Assembly: GCA_964411425.1 (NCBI GenBank)
Contig: CAYPKW010000037.1
Location: 1-22,261 of the forward strand
DNA length: 22,261 bases
Direction: 5' to 3'
Source: CAYPKW01 sp964411425
GTDB lineage: Bacteria > Pseudomonadota > Alphaproteobacteria > Dongiales > Dongiaceae
The position numbers and the translations under genes are program-made. Positions 7,093 through 14,368 of the stretch are shown piece after piece. Numbering within the stretch: position 1 is the stretch's first letter; each line of letters opens with the position of its first letter. The notes under the pieces were generated by a model. That model made no database searches and was not told the origin of the DNA. It saw only the letters and a list, made by a program, of their open reading frames with translations.

Positions 7093-9030
7093 ATGAAGAA
7101 GCACGGTTGGATACTGGGCGCGGTTGCGATCCTCGTGGCGCTAGGCCCCGCCGGCGCCGAGGAGGCAAGCGTGCGCGCCGTGCACGCGCTCGCCATGCAT
7201 GGCGAGCCCAAATACGGTCCCGATTTCAAGCATTTCGACTACGTCAATCCGGACGCGCCCAAGGGCGGCACCGTTCGCTTCGCCGCTACCGGCACCTTCG
7301 ACAGCCTCAACCCGTTCATCCTCAAGGGCACTCCCGCCTCCGGCGCCAACTCGCCGTTCGAGACGCTGCTCGCCGGCACGGCGGACGAGGCCTTCACCGA
7401 ATACGGCCTCATCGCCGAATCGATCGAGGTGCCGGATGACCGCTCCTGGGTCGCCTTCACGCTTAGGCCCGAGGCGCGCTGGCACGACGGCAAACCCATC
7501 ACGGTCGAGGACGTGATCTTCTCCTTCGAGACGCTGAAGACCAAGGGGCACCCCTTCTATCGGGCCTATTACGCCAACGTGGTCGGGGCGGAAAAGATCG
7601 GCGAGCGCAAGGTGAAGTTCGCATTCTCGGGCGGCGAGAACCGCGAGTTGCCGCTCATCATGGGCCAGCTCCCGATCCTGCCCAAGCACTACTGGCAGGG
7701 CCGCGAGTTCGACAAGACGACCCTCGAACCCCCGCTCGGCAGCGGGCCGTACAGGATCGAGAGCTTCGAGGCCGGCCGCTCGCTCACCCTGCGGCGGGTC
7801 GAGGACTATTGGGGGCGGGACCTGCCGATCAATCGCGGCCAGGACAACTGGGATCGCGTCCGGTACGAGTACTTCCTCGACGAGACGGTGGCGCTCGAGG
7901 CCTTCAAGGCCGGAGCTTACGACTTCCGCCAGGAGAATACCGCCAAGACCTGGGCCACCGCCTACGACATCGCGCAGGTGCGGGACGGCCGCATCGTCAA
8001 GGAGGAGATCGAGAACGAGCTGCCGACCGGCATGCAGGGCTTCGCCTTCAACATCCGGCGCGACCTGTTCCGCGACCGGCGAGTGCGCCAGGCGATCGGC
8101 AATGCCTTCGACTTCGAATGGAGCAACAAGACCTTGTTTTACGGGCAGTACACGCGGACCGCGAGCTACTTCTCGAACTCCGAGCTCGCCTCGCGCGGCC
8201 TGCCGACGGGGGACGAGTTGGCGATCCTGGAGCGCTACCGCGGCCGCGTCCCGGACGAGGTCTTCACCACCGAGTATCGCCCGCCGGAGACGGACGGCTC
8301 GGGCAACAACCGGGCCAACCTACGCCGCGCGGTGGAGCTGCTGCGGGACGCCGGCTGGGAGGTCAGGGACGGCAAGCTGACCGACGCCGCGGGCCGCGCC
8401 ATGGCGTTCGAAATTCTGCTCAGCAACCCGGCCTTCGAGCGGGTCACCCAACCCTTCGTCAAGAGCCTGGAGCGCCTCGGCATCGACGCTCGCATCCGCA
8501 CCGTCGATACGGCGCAGTACCAGAACCGCATCGACGCCTTCGATTTCGACGTGACGGTGGAGGTGTTCGGCCAATCGCTGTCGCCGGGCAACGAGCAGCG
8601 CGACTTCTGGGGCTCGGCCAGCGCCGCCACGCCCGGTGGGCGCAACGTCGTCGGCATCGCGGACCCGGCGATCGACGAGCTCGTCGATCTCGTCATCCGG
8701 GCGCCCGACCGCCAATCGCTCATCGCCTCCGCGCGGGCGCTCGACCGCGTGCTGCTGTGGGGCCACTACGTGGTGCCGCACTGGCACATCCGCGCGTTCC
8801 GCGTCGCCTATTGGAACATGTTCTCGCGCTCGGCGGTGCAGCCCAAGTACGGCCTCGGCCTCAACGGCTGGTGGATCGACGCGGCGAAGGCCGCGGCGCT
8901 GGGCAGAGAGGCCGCAACCGAGCCCGAGGACAAGGGCGGCTCGGCGCTTCTCTGGGGGGCGCTCGGCGCCGGGGCGGTCGTCGTGGCGGCGCTGGCGATC
9001 GCATGGCGCCGGCGTCGCGCTCCGCGCTGA
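7093..9030 (+). CDS. yejA: YejA-type peptide-binding protein (family 5 SBP) with C-terminal membrane anchor
   Basis: This 645-residue extracellular solute-binding protein family 5 member is the periplasmic receptor of a Yej-type oligopeptide ABC importer. A signal peptide covers residues 1-22 (MKKHGW, hydrophobic core, AGA cleavage site). The mature start has the YejA signatures HGEPKYG and HFDYVNPDAPKGGTV, followed by FDSLNPF. I chose the ATG at 7093 because GAGGG sits four bases upstream; the ATG at 7090 is too close to it, and an open frame extending to 7030 gives an unlikely N-terminus. Unusually, the protein ends with a ~24-residue hydrophobic segment (about 615-638) followed by RRRRAPR. 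This is a classic stop-transfer, so the receptor is probably tethered to the inner membrane. It is the first gene of yejABE-x-F. Confidence 0.92.
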   Translation: MKKHGWILGAVAILVALGPAGAEEASVRAVHALAMHGEPKYGPDFKHFDYVNPDAPKGGTVRFAATGTFDSLNPFILKGTPASGANSPFETLLAGTADEAFTEYGLIAESIEVPDDRSWVAFTLRPEARWHDGKPITVEDVIFSFETLKTKGHPFYRAYYANVVGAEKIGERKVKFAFSGGENRELPLIMGQLPILPKHYWQGREFDKTTLEPPLGSGPYRIESFEAGRSLTLRRVEDYWGRDLPINRGQDNWDRVRYEYFLDETVALEAFKAGAYDFRQENTAKTWATAYDIAQVRDGRIVKEEIENELPTGMQGFAFNIRRDLFRDRRVRQAIGNAFDFEWSNKTLFYGQYTRTASYFSNSELASRGLPTGDELAILERYRGRVPDEVFTTEYRPPETDGSGNNRANLRRAVELLRDAGWEVRDGKLTDAAGRAMAFEILLSNPAFERVTQPFVKSLERLGIDARIRTVDTAQYQNRIDAFDFDVTVEVFGQSLSPGNEQRDFWGSASAATPGGRNVVGIADPAIDELVDLVIRAPDRQSLIASARALDRVLLWGHYVVPHWHIRAFRVAYWNMFSRSAVQPKYGLGLNGWWIDAAKAAALGREAATEPEDKGGSALLWGALGAGAVVVAALAIAWRRRRAPR

Positions 9031-9052
9031 CCAGGGCGTTCGACGGGGTCCC

Positions 9053-10168
9053 ATGCTCGCCTACATCGTCCGCCGCTTGGCTCTGATCGTGCCGACGCTG
9101 TTCGGCATCATGGTGATCAACTTCGCCGTCATCCAGGTGGCGCCCGGCGGCCCGGTCGAGCAACTGATCGCCCAGCTCCAGGGCCGCGCGATTTCGGCCA
9201 CGGCTCGGTTCACGACCACGGGCGGCGAGATCGCGGATAGCGCCCAGCGCCAGGCGGCGGGCGCCGGGGCCGAGGCGCAGCCCAGCAAGTACCGCGGCGC
9301 GCGCGGCCTCGACCCCGCCTTCATCAAGGAGATCGAGAAGCTGTACGGCTTCGACAAGCCGGCGCACGAGCGGTTCTTCAAGATGGTTCGCAACTACGTC
9401 GTGTTCGACTTCGGCGACAGCTTCTTTCGCGACCGCCCGGTGGTGGACCTGGTGATCGAGAAGATGCCGGTCTCGATCTCGCTCGGCCTGTGGACGACGT
9501 TGATCACCTATCTCATTGCGATTCCGCTCGGCATCCGCAAGGCGGTCAGGGACGGCTCGCGCTTCGATGTCGCCACCAGCTTTGCCATCTTCATCGCCTA
9601 CGCGGTGCCGGGATTCCTGTTTGCCGTCTTGCTCCTCGTGCTGTTTGCCGGCGGCAGCTTCGTGCAGTGGTTCCCGTTGCGCGGCCTGGTGTCGGACAAT
9701 TGGTGGGACCTGTCCTGGCCCGACCGCGTCGTCGACTATTTCTGGCACATGACCCTGCCGCTCGTCTCGCTGGTGATCGGCGCCTTCGCCGGCCTCACCA
9801 TGCTGACCAAGAACTCCTTTCTCGACCAGATCAACCAGCAGTACGTGGTGACGGCGCGGGCCAAGGGACTGGCCGAGCGCCGCGTCCTCTACGGGCACGT
9901 GTTCCGCAACGCCATGCTCATCGTGATCGCCGGCTTCCCCGGCGCCTTCGTCGGCATCCTGTTCACCGGCGCCCTCTTCATCGAGATCATCTTCTCGTTG
10001 GACGGCCTGGGGCGGCTCGGCTACGAGGCGATCGTCAATCGCGACTACCCGATCATCTTCGGGTCGCTCTTTTTCTTCACACTGCTGGGCCTCGTCATGA
10101 ACCTGGTGGGCGACCTCACCTACACGGTGGTCGATCCGCGCATCGACTTCGAGCGGCGCGAGGTGTAG
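9053..10168 (+). CDS. yejB: Peptide ABC transporter permease YejB
   Basis: The 371-residue inner-membrane permease is the first of two in the Yej-type peptide importer. The N-terminus MLAYIVRRLALIVPTLFGIMV is the usual first helix of DppB/OppB/YejB proteins. A long periplasmic loop follows (about residues 35-125) with the LYGFDKP element. The BPD_transp_1 domain carries the permease-ATPase coupling motif near TARAKGLAERRVLYGHVFRNA. The C-terminus VVDPRIDFERR is typical of YejB. The ATG at 9053 was preferred to longer in-frame starts because it begins exactly at the family N-terminus. It starts 22 bases after yejA and ends six bases before yejE. Confidence 0.94.
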   Translation: MLAYIVRRLALIVPTLFGIMVINFAVIQVAPGGPVEQLIAQLQGRAISATARFTTTGGEIADSAQRQAAGAGAEAQPSKYRGARGLDPAFIKEIEKLYGFDKPAHERFFKMVRNYVVFDFGDSFFRDRPVVDLVIEKMPVSISLGLWTTLITYLIAIPLGIRKAVRDGSRFDVATSFAIFIAYAVPGFLFAVLLLVLFAGGSFVQWFPLRGLVSDNWWDLSWPDRVVDYFWHMTLPLVSLVIGAFAGLTMLTKNSFLDQINQQYVVTARAKGLAERRVLYGHVFRNAMLIVIAGFPGAFVGILFTGALFIEIIFSLDGLGRLGYEAIVNRDYPIIFGSLFFFTLLGLVMNLVGDLTYTVVDPRIDFERREV

Positions 10169-10174
10169 GCGCCC

Positions 10175-11194
10175 TTGACTCCCCTCAATCACCGCCGCCT
10201 CGCCCTGTTCAAGGCCAACGGCCGCGGTTACTGGTCGTTCTGGCTCTTCACCGGCCTGTTCGCCGTGAGCCTGTTCGCCGAGCTGCTGGCCAACGACAAG
10301 CCGCTGCTCGTGCGCTACGAGGGGGCGCTCTACGTTCCGGTCCTCGAGAGCTACCCGGAAACGGCCTTCGGGGGCGAGTTCGAAACCGAAGCAGACTACA
10401 CCGACCCATATGTGGTCGAGTTGATCGAGGCCGAGGGCTGGATCGTCTGGCCGCTCATCCCGTTCAGCTACGACACCACGGTGCGATCGCTGGACGGCCC
10501 CGCGCCGTCTCCGCCGTCGGCGCGGAACTTTCTCGGCACCGACGACCAGGCGCGCGACGTGATGGCGCGCGTCATCTACGGCTTTCGCGTCTCGGTCGCG
10601 TTCGGCCTCCTGCTCACCGCGGCGAGCACGGTGATCGGGGTTTACGCCGGGGCGGTGCAAGGCTACTTCGGCGGCTGGGTCGATCTCGGCTTCCAGCGAT
10701 TCCTCGAGATCTTCGGCTCGCTGCCCACGCTGTTCATTCTCATCATCCTGTCCAGCGTCATCGAGCCCAGCTTCTGGTGGCTGCTGGGCTTCTTGCTGCT
10801 GTTCAGCTGGACCTGGCCGGTGGGCGTGGTGCGGGCCGAGTTCCTGCGCGCCCGCAACTTCGAGTACGTGCGCGCGGCGCGCGCGCTCGGCGTGGGCAAC
10901 ACCATCATCATCTTCCGCCACGTGCTGCCCAACGCCGTGGTCGCCACCTTGTCGCTGCTGCCGTTCACGCTGTCGGGCTCGCTCACGGCGCTCACCGGCC
11001 TCGACTTCCTCGGCTACGGTCTGCCGCCGGGTTCCGCCTCGCTGGGCGAGCTGCTATTGCAGGGCAAGGCGAACCTCCAGGCTCCCTGGCTCGCCTTCAC
11101 CGGCTTCATCGTGATCGCCCTCATGCTGAGCCTGGTGGTGTTCGTCGGCGAGGCGGTGCGCGACGCCTTCGATCCCAGGAAGTCGCTGCAATGA
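10175..11194 (+). CDS. yejE: Peptide ABC transporter permease YejE
   Basis: The 339-residue second permease of the Yej importer starts with TTG at 10175, six bases after the yejB stop. The N-terminus (NHRRLALFKANGRGYWSFWLF) is that of YejE proteins. The large periplasmic loop after helix 1 contains the family hallmark GGEFETEADYTDPYV. The domain core has NFLGTDDQARDVMARVIYGFR and the ATPase-coupling motif around ARALGVGNTIIIFRHVLPNA. The C-terminus ends VRDAFDPRKS, which is normal and complete. The following DNA is not yejF, as would be expected, but a small four-helix-bundle cassette. Confidence 0.94.
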   Translation: MTPLNHRRLALFKANGRGYWSFWLFTGLFAVSLFAELLANDKPLLVRYEGALYVPVLESYPETAFGGEFETEADYTDPYVVELIEAEGWIVWPLIPFSYDTTVRSLDGPAPSPPSARNFLGTDDQARDVMARVIYGFRVSVAFGLLLTAASTVIGVYAGAVQGYFGGWVDLGFQRFLEIFGSLPTLFILIILSSVIEPSFWWLLGFLLLFSWTWPVGVVRAEFLRARNFEYVRAARALGVGNTIIIFRHVLPNAVVATLSLLPFTLSGSLTALTGLDFLGYGLPPGSASLGELLLQGKANLQAPWLAFTGFIVIALMLSLVVFVGEAVRDAFDPRKSLQ

Positions 11195-11199
11195 CGCTT

Positions 11200-11226
11200 T
11201 CAGCTATCGGCGGTCAGCTATCAGCC
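11200..11226 (+). repeat. Left-end TCAGCTATC repeats of the four-helix-bundle cassette
   Basis: TCAGCTATCGG at 11200-11210 and TCAGCTATCAGCC at 11214-11226 form two close direct copies starting six bases after the yejE stop. The outer copy is the exact reverse complement of CCGATAGCTGA at 11640-11650 beyond the inserted gene, so the gene is bracketed by inverted repeats. Confidence 0.75.
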
Positions 11227-11242
11227 ATGACGGCAGGGACGG

Positions 11243-11614
11243 ATGCGCGACTTTCATAGTCTCAAGGTTTGGCAGAAGAGCCACGAGCTCACGCGCGCCA
11301 TTTACAGCGTGAGCGCGAGGTTCCCGGCGCGCGAGGTGTATGGGCTGACGAGCCAGCTCCGTCGCGCCGCGGTGTCGGTTGCGGCGAACATCGCGGAAGG
11401 CTGCGGCCGCGGCAGCGATGCGGACTTCGCGCGGTTCGCGCAGATAGCGATGGGATCGGCCAGCGAAGTGCAGTACTTGCTGCTCCTGGCGCGGGACCTG
11501 TCGTATTTCGAGCGCGACGGCGTCGAGGGCATGGAGGAAAAGGTGGAAGAGGTCAAGAGAATGTTGGCGGGGCTGCTGAAGCGGCTGAGGTCGGCGGGTG
11601 AAATCGATGGCTGA
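11243..11614 (+). CDS. Four-helix-bundle protein (S23/23S rRNA IVS-type)
   Basis: The 123-residue small protein matches the four-helix-bundle family named after proteins encoded in 23S rRNA intervening sequences. The family is also structurally related to the Avd accessory proteins of diversity-generating retroelements. Signature elements are HSLKVWQKSHEL (residues 5-16), SQLRRAAVSVAANIAEGCGR (37-56) and GSASEVQYLLLLARDL (71-86). It is full length and intact. An AGGGA at 11235-11239 provides a ribosome binding site. Its cellular function is unknown for the family as a whole; nucleic-acid binding is often suggested. It lies inside the yej transport operon between yejE and yejF and is framed on both sides by TCAGCTATC-type inverted repeats. 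No reverse transcriptase or variable repeat is present, so this is not a diversity-generating retroelement. Confidence 0.9.
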   Translation: MRDFHSLKVWQKSHELTRAIYSVSARFPAREVYGLTSQLRRAAVSVAANIAEGCGRGSDADFARFAQIAMGSASEVQYLLLLARDLSYFERDGVEGMEEKVEEVKRMLAGLLKRLRSAGEIDG

Positions 11615-11636
11615 TGCGTCGAACTCCGGCCGCTCC

Positions 11637-11669
11637 CAGCCGATAGCTGACAGCTGACAGCTGATGGCC
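11637..11669 (-). repeat. Right-end repeats of the four-helix-bundle cassette, overlapping the yejF start
   Basis: On the minus strand this reads as tandem copies of TCAGCTG and TCAGCTATCGG. CCGATAGCTGA at 11640-11650 is a perfect inverted copy of the left end (11200-11210), followed on the plus strand by CAGCTGACAGCTGATGG. The ATG within this last repeat (11664) is the yejF start codon, so the repeat array forms the yejF leader. Confidence 0.75.
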
Positions 11670-13295
11670 ATATCCCCCCTCCTCTCCGTCCGCGACCTTT
11701 CGGTATCCTTCGGCGCCGGCGACAAGGAGACGCGGGCCGTTGTCGGCGCCTCCTTTGAGATCGAGCGCGGCGAGACGCTCGCCCTTGTCGGCGAAAGCGG
11801 CTCGGGCAAGACGGTGACCGCGCTCGCCATCCTCCAGCTGCTGCCCTATCCGCTCGCCCGCCATCCGACCGGCAGCATCCGCTTCAAGGGCGAGGAGGTG
11901 GTGGGCGCCGGCGAGAAGGCCATGCGCGCCATCCGCGGCAACAAGATCTCGATGGTCTTCCAAGAGCCGATGACCTCGCTCAACCCGCTGCACAACATCG
12001 AGAAGCAGGTGAACGAAGTGCTGTTCCTGCACAAGGGGCTGGGCGCCGCCGCCGCGCGCGCCCGCACGCTCGAGCTCCTGCGCCTGGTCGGCATTCCCGA
12101 GGCGGAGAAACGCCTGGGCGCCTATCCGCACGAGCTGTCCGGCGGCCAGCGCCAGCGCGTGATGATCGCCATGGCGCTCGCCAACGAGCCCGATCTCTTG
12201 ATCGCCGACGAGCCGACCACGGCCCTCGACGTCACCATCCAGGCGCAGATCCTGAAGCTCCTGAAGACGCTGCAGCTGCGCTTCGGCATGGCGCTCCTGC
12301 TGATCACCCACGACCTCGGCATCGTGCGCAAGATGGCGCAACGGGTGGCGGTGATGAAGGAGGGGCGCATCGTCGAGCAGGGGCCGGTCGCCGACGTGTT
12401 CGCAAGCCCCGCCCACGACTACACCCGCCACCTGCTGGCGGCCGAGCCCAAGGGCCGCCCCGCAGCGGCGGCCGCCGACAGTCCCCTGATCCTGGCGGGC
12501 GACGACCTCAAGGTCTGGTTCCCGGTCAAGGCCGGGATCTTGCGCCGGGTCGTCGACCACGTGAAGGCGGTGGACGGCATCTCGCTCACGGTGCGCGAGG
12601 GCCACACCGTGGGCGTGGTGGGCGAGAGCGGCTCGGGCAAGACGACGCTGGGCCTGGCGCTGCTGCGCCTCATCAAAAGCCGCGGGCGGATCCTGTTCAG
12701 GGACCGCCCGATCGACGCCCTTTCGGGGGCGGCGCTCCGCCCCCTGCGCCGGCAGATGCAGATCGTCTTCCAGGACCCCTACGGCTCGCTCTCGCCGCGG
12801 CTCTCGGTCGGCCAGATCGTCGCCGAGGGCCTCAGGGTGCACGGGCTTGCCCGCGACGAGGCCGAGCGCGACGCCATGATAGTGGCGGCACTCCAGGAGG
12901 TGGGCCTCGATCCCGACACCCGCCACCGCTATCCGCACGAGTTTTCCGGCGGCCAGCGCCAGCGCGTCGCCATCGCCCGCGCCATGATCCTGAAACCTCT
13001 GCTGGTCGTGCTGGACGAGCCCACGTCGGCGCTCGACGTGTCGGTGCAGGCGCAGATCGTCGATCTGCTGCGCGAGCTGCAGTTGCGCCATCGCCTCGCC
13101 TACCTCTTCATCAGCCACGACCTGCGCGTGGTGCGGGCGCTGGCCGACGAGGTCATCGTCCTCAAGGACGGCAAGGTGGTGGAAGCGGGGCCGGCCGAGC
13201 GCGTGTTCGAGGCGCCGCGCGAGCCCTACACCAAGGCGCTGATGGCCGCCGCCTTCGGGCTCGAGGCGGTGGAGACGGGCGCCGTGCGCATGTGA
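11664..13295 (+). CDS. yejF: Peptide ABC transporter ATP-binding protein YejF (tandem ATPase)
   Basis: The 543-residue ATPase of the Yej importer has two complete nucleotide-binding domains fused in one chain. Domain 1 has Walker A GESGSGKT (residues 43-50), signature LSGGQRQRV (158-166), Walker B LLIADEP and the H-loop ITHD. Domain 2 has Walker A GESGSGKT (320-327), signature FSGGQRQRV (427-435), VVLDEP and ISHD. This fused form is standard for YejF and GsiA-like proteins, and all ATPase residues are present. Its start codon lies within the right-hand repeat of the inserted cassette. I see no Shine-Dalgarno sequence immediately upstream. It overlaps or abuts the dehydrogenase gene downstream. 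Confidence 0.94.
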   Translation: MAISPLLSVRDLSVSFGAGDKETRAVVGASFEIERGETLALVGESGSGKTVTALAILQLLPYPLARHPTGSIRFKGEEVVGAGEKAMRAIRGNKISMVFQEPMTSLNPLHNIEKQVNEVLFLHKGLGAAAARARTLELLRLVGIPEAEKRLGAYPHELSGGQRQRVMIAMALANEPDLLIADEPTTALDVTIQAQILKLLKTLQLRFGMALLLITHDLGIVRKMAQRVAVMKEGRIVEQGPVADVFASPAHDYTRHLLAAEPKGRPAAAAADSPLILAGDDLKVWFPVKAGILRRVVDHVKAVDGISLTVREGHTVGVVGESGSGKTTLGLALLRLIKSRGRILFRDRPIDALSGAALRPLRRQMQIVFQDPYGSLSPRLSVGQIVAEGLRVHGLARDEAERDAMIVAALQEVGLDPDTRHRYPHEFSGGQRQRVAIARAMILKPLLVVLDEPTSALDVSVQAQIVDLLRELQLRHRLAYLFISHDLRVVRALADEVIVLKDGKVVEAGPAERVFEAPREPYTKALMAAAFGLEAVETGAVRM

Positions 13296-13306
13296 CGGGG
13301 GCGAGG

Positions 13307-14233
13307 ATGGCGGTGCTTTACAGCAGCTTGTCGATGCCGCCGGACAGTTTGCGCGCCGCGCTGCTGCGGCGCGATCCCGCGCTCGACTTCCGGGTATGGC
13401 CCGACACCGGCCCCGTCGAGGACATCCGGTTCGCGCTGGTGTGGCGTCCTAAGGAGGGCGACCTCGCGCGCTATCCGAACCTGAAGGCGATCTTCTGCCT
13501 GGGGGCGGGGGTGGATGGCCTGCTGGCGGACGCCGCCTTGCCGGCGGTCCCCATCGTGCGGCTGGTGGACCGGGCGCTCACCTCCGGCATGACCGAGTAC
13601 GTGCTCCTCCACGTGCTGCGCTATCACCGGCGCATGCCAGAGTTGCAGGCCTGCCAGCGCGCCCGGCGCTGGGAGTGGATCGAGGCGCTGCCGGCCTGGG
13701 AGCGCCGGGTCGGCATCTTGGGCCTGGGCGTGCTCGGCGCCGACGCGGCGGCGAAGCTCGTCCTCCTCGGCTTCGACGTGGCGGGGTGGAGCCGGACCCG
13801 GAAGGCGCAAAGTAGGGTGCGCTCTTTCGCCGGCGCCGCCGAACTTCTCCCCTTCCTCGCCCGCAGCGAGATTCTGGTCTGCTTGCTTCCGCTCACGGCG
13901 GATACGCAAGGCATCCTGAACGCGCGCACCCTGGCCGCGCTCCCCAAGGGCGCCGCCCTCGTCAATGCCGCGCGCGGCGGCCACGTCGTCGAGCCCGACC
14001 TGCTCGCCGCCCTCGATTCCGGCCATCTCGCCTACGCCACCCTCGACGTGTTCCAGAGCGAACCCCTGCCGCCCGCGAGCCCGTTCTGGAGCCATCCGAA
14101 GGTGACCGTGACCCCGCACAACGCCAGCGACACCAACGCCGAATCCTCGGCCGACGGGCTGATCGAAGGGATGCGCGAGGCCGAGGCCGGCCGCCCGCTC
14201 AAGAACCTCGTCGACCGGGCAAGGGGGTATTGA
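13307..14233 (+). CDS. ghrA: D-2-hydroxyacid dehydrogenase (glyoxylate/hydroxypyruvate reductase A-like)
   Basis: The 308-residue NAD(P)-dependent enzyme is of the D-isomer-specific 2-hydroxyacid dehydrogenase family, closest in pattern to GhrA. It reduces small 2-keto acids such as glyoxylate or hydroxypyruvate. The Rossmann motif is GLGVLG (139-144). Catalytic residues are Arg223 in NAARGGHV, Glu252 in DVFQSEPLP and His271 in TPHNAS. The N-terminal substrate domain contains LGAGVDGLL. I prefer the ATG at 13307 (MAVLYSS), preceded by a G-rich stretch; a GTG at 13292 overlapping the yejF stop would add five residues. The gene closes the yej operon. A copy of its last ~40 bases recurs at 19903-19943. 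Confidence 0.9.
   Translation: MAVLYSSLSMPPDSLRAALLRRDPALDFRVWPDTGPVEDIRFALVWRPKEGDLARYPNLKAIFCLGAGVDGLLADAALPAVPIVRLVDRALTSGMTEYVLLHVLRYHRRMPELQACQRARRWEWIEALPAWERRVGILGLGVLGADAAAKLVLLGFDVAGWSRTRKAQSRVRSFAGAAELLPFLARSEILVCLLPLTADTQGILNARTLAALPKGAALVNAARGGHVVEPDLLAALDSGHLAYATLDVFQSEPLPPASPFWSHPKVTVTPHNASDTNAESSADGLIEGMREAEAGRPLKNLVDRARGY
14184..14227 (+). repeat. Left copy of direct repeat (3' end of hydroxyacid dehydrogenase gene)
   Basis: This stretch encodes the last ~15 residues of the dehydrogenase. It recurs at 19903-19943, where GAGGCCGGCC, GCTCAAGAAC and GTCGACCGGGCAAGGGGG are shared. The only differences are a four-base gap and one substitution. The two copies lie in the same orientation and bracket the cupin-pot-SDR operon. 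Confidence 0.8.
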
Positions 14234-14266
14234 GGCAAGCGGCCTGTCGCTTTCTCCCGCAAGGCT

Positions 14267-14294
14267 TTGACACAGACCGTCCGGACGGTACAGT
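14267..14294 (+). promoter_or_regulatory. Promoter with overlapping palindromic operator
   Basis: TTGACA at 14267-14272 and TACAGT at 14289-14294, separated by 16 bases, form a good sigma70-type promoter for the cupin-pot-SDR operon. The spacer contains a perfect 14-base palindrome, ACCGTCCGGACGGT (14276-14289), that runs into the -10 element. A palindrome in this place is the typical layout of TetR-family operators, so repression by a regulator not encoded here is likely. The regulator identity is inference. Confidence 0.65.
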
Positions 14295-14317
14295 CCGAAC
14301 GTGCTTGGGGGTGATGC

Positions 14318-14368
14318 ATGGCCGAAACCGCCGCTCAACCCGCACCCATCGAGGTCCTTCGCCCATGA
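14318..14368 (+). CDS. Possible 16-residue leader peptide coupled to the cupin gene
   Basis: An ATG at 14318 preceded at good distance by GGGGGTGA opens a 16-codon frame (MAETAAQPAPIEVLRP). Its TGA overlaps the cupin ATG as ATGA. It could couple translation of the cupin gene. It could also be the vestige of a deleted gene, for example a regulator that once followed this promoter. Such a short frame can arise by chance. Confidence 0.3.
   Translation: MAETAAQPAPIEVLRP

Noticed and set aside
8861..10921. Very long open frame on the minus strand opposite yejB and yejE
   Set aside because: It is antisense to two clear permease genes. Its translation is rich in Arg, Glu, Asp and His with no family motif. 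This is a usual by-product of GC-rich codon use.
11243..11614. Diversity-generating retroelement (Avd-like four-helix protein)
   Set aside because: There is no reverse transcriptase, template repeat or variable repeat in the window, and the neighbours are transport genes.
14234..14364. TetR-family regulator gene next to the palindromic operator
   Set aside because: The gap holds only a 16-codon frame. No helix-turn-helix coding sequence is present on either strand.
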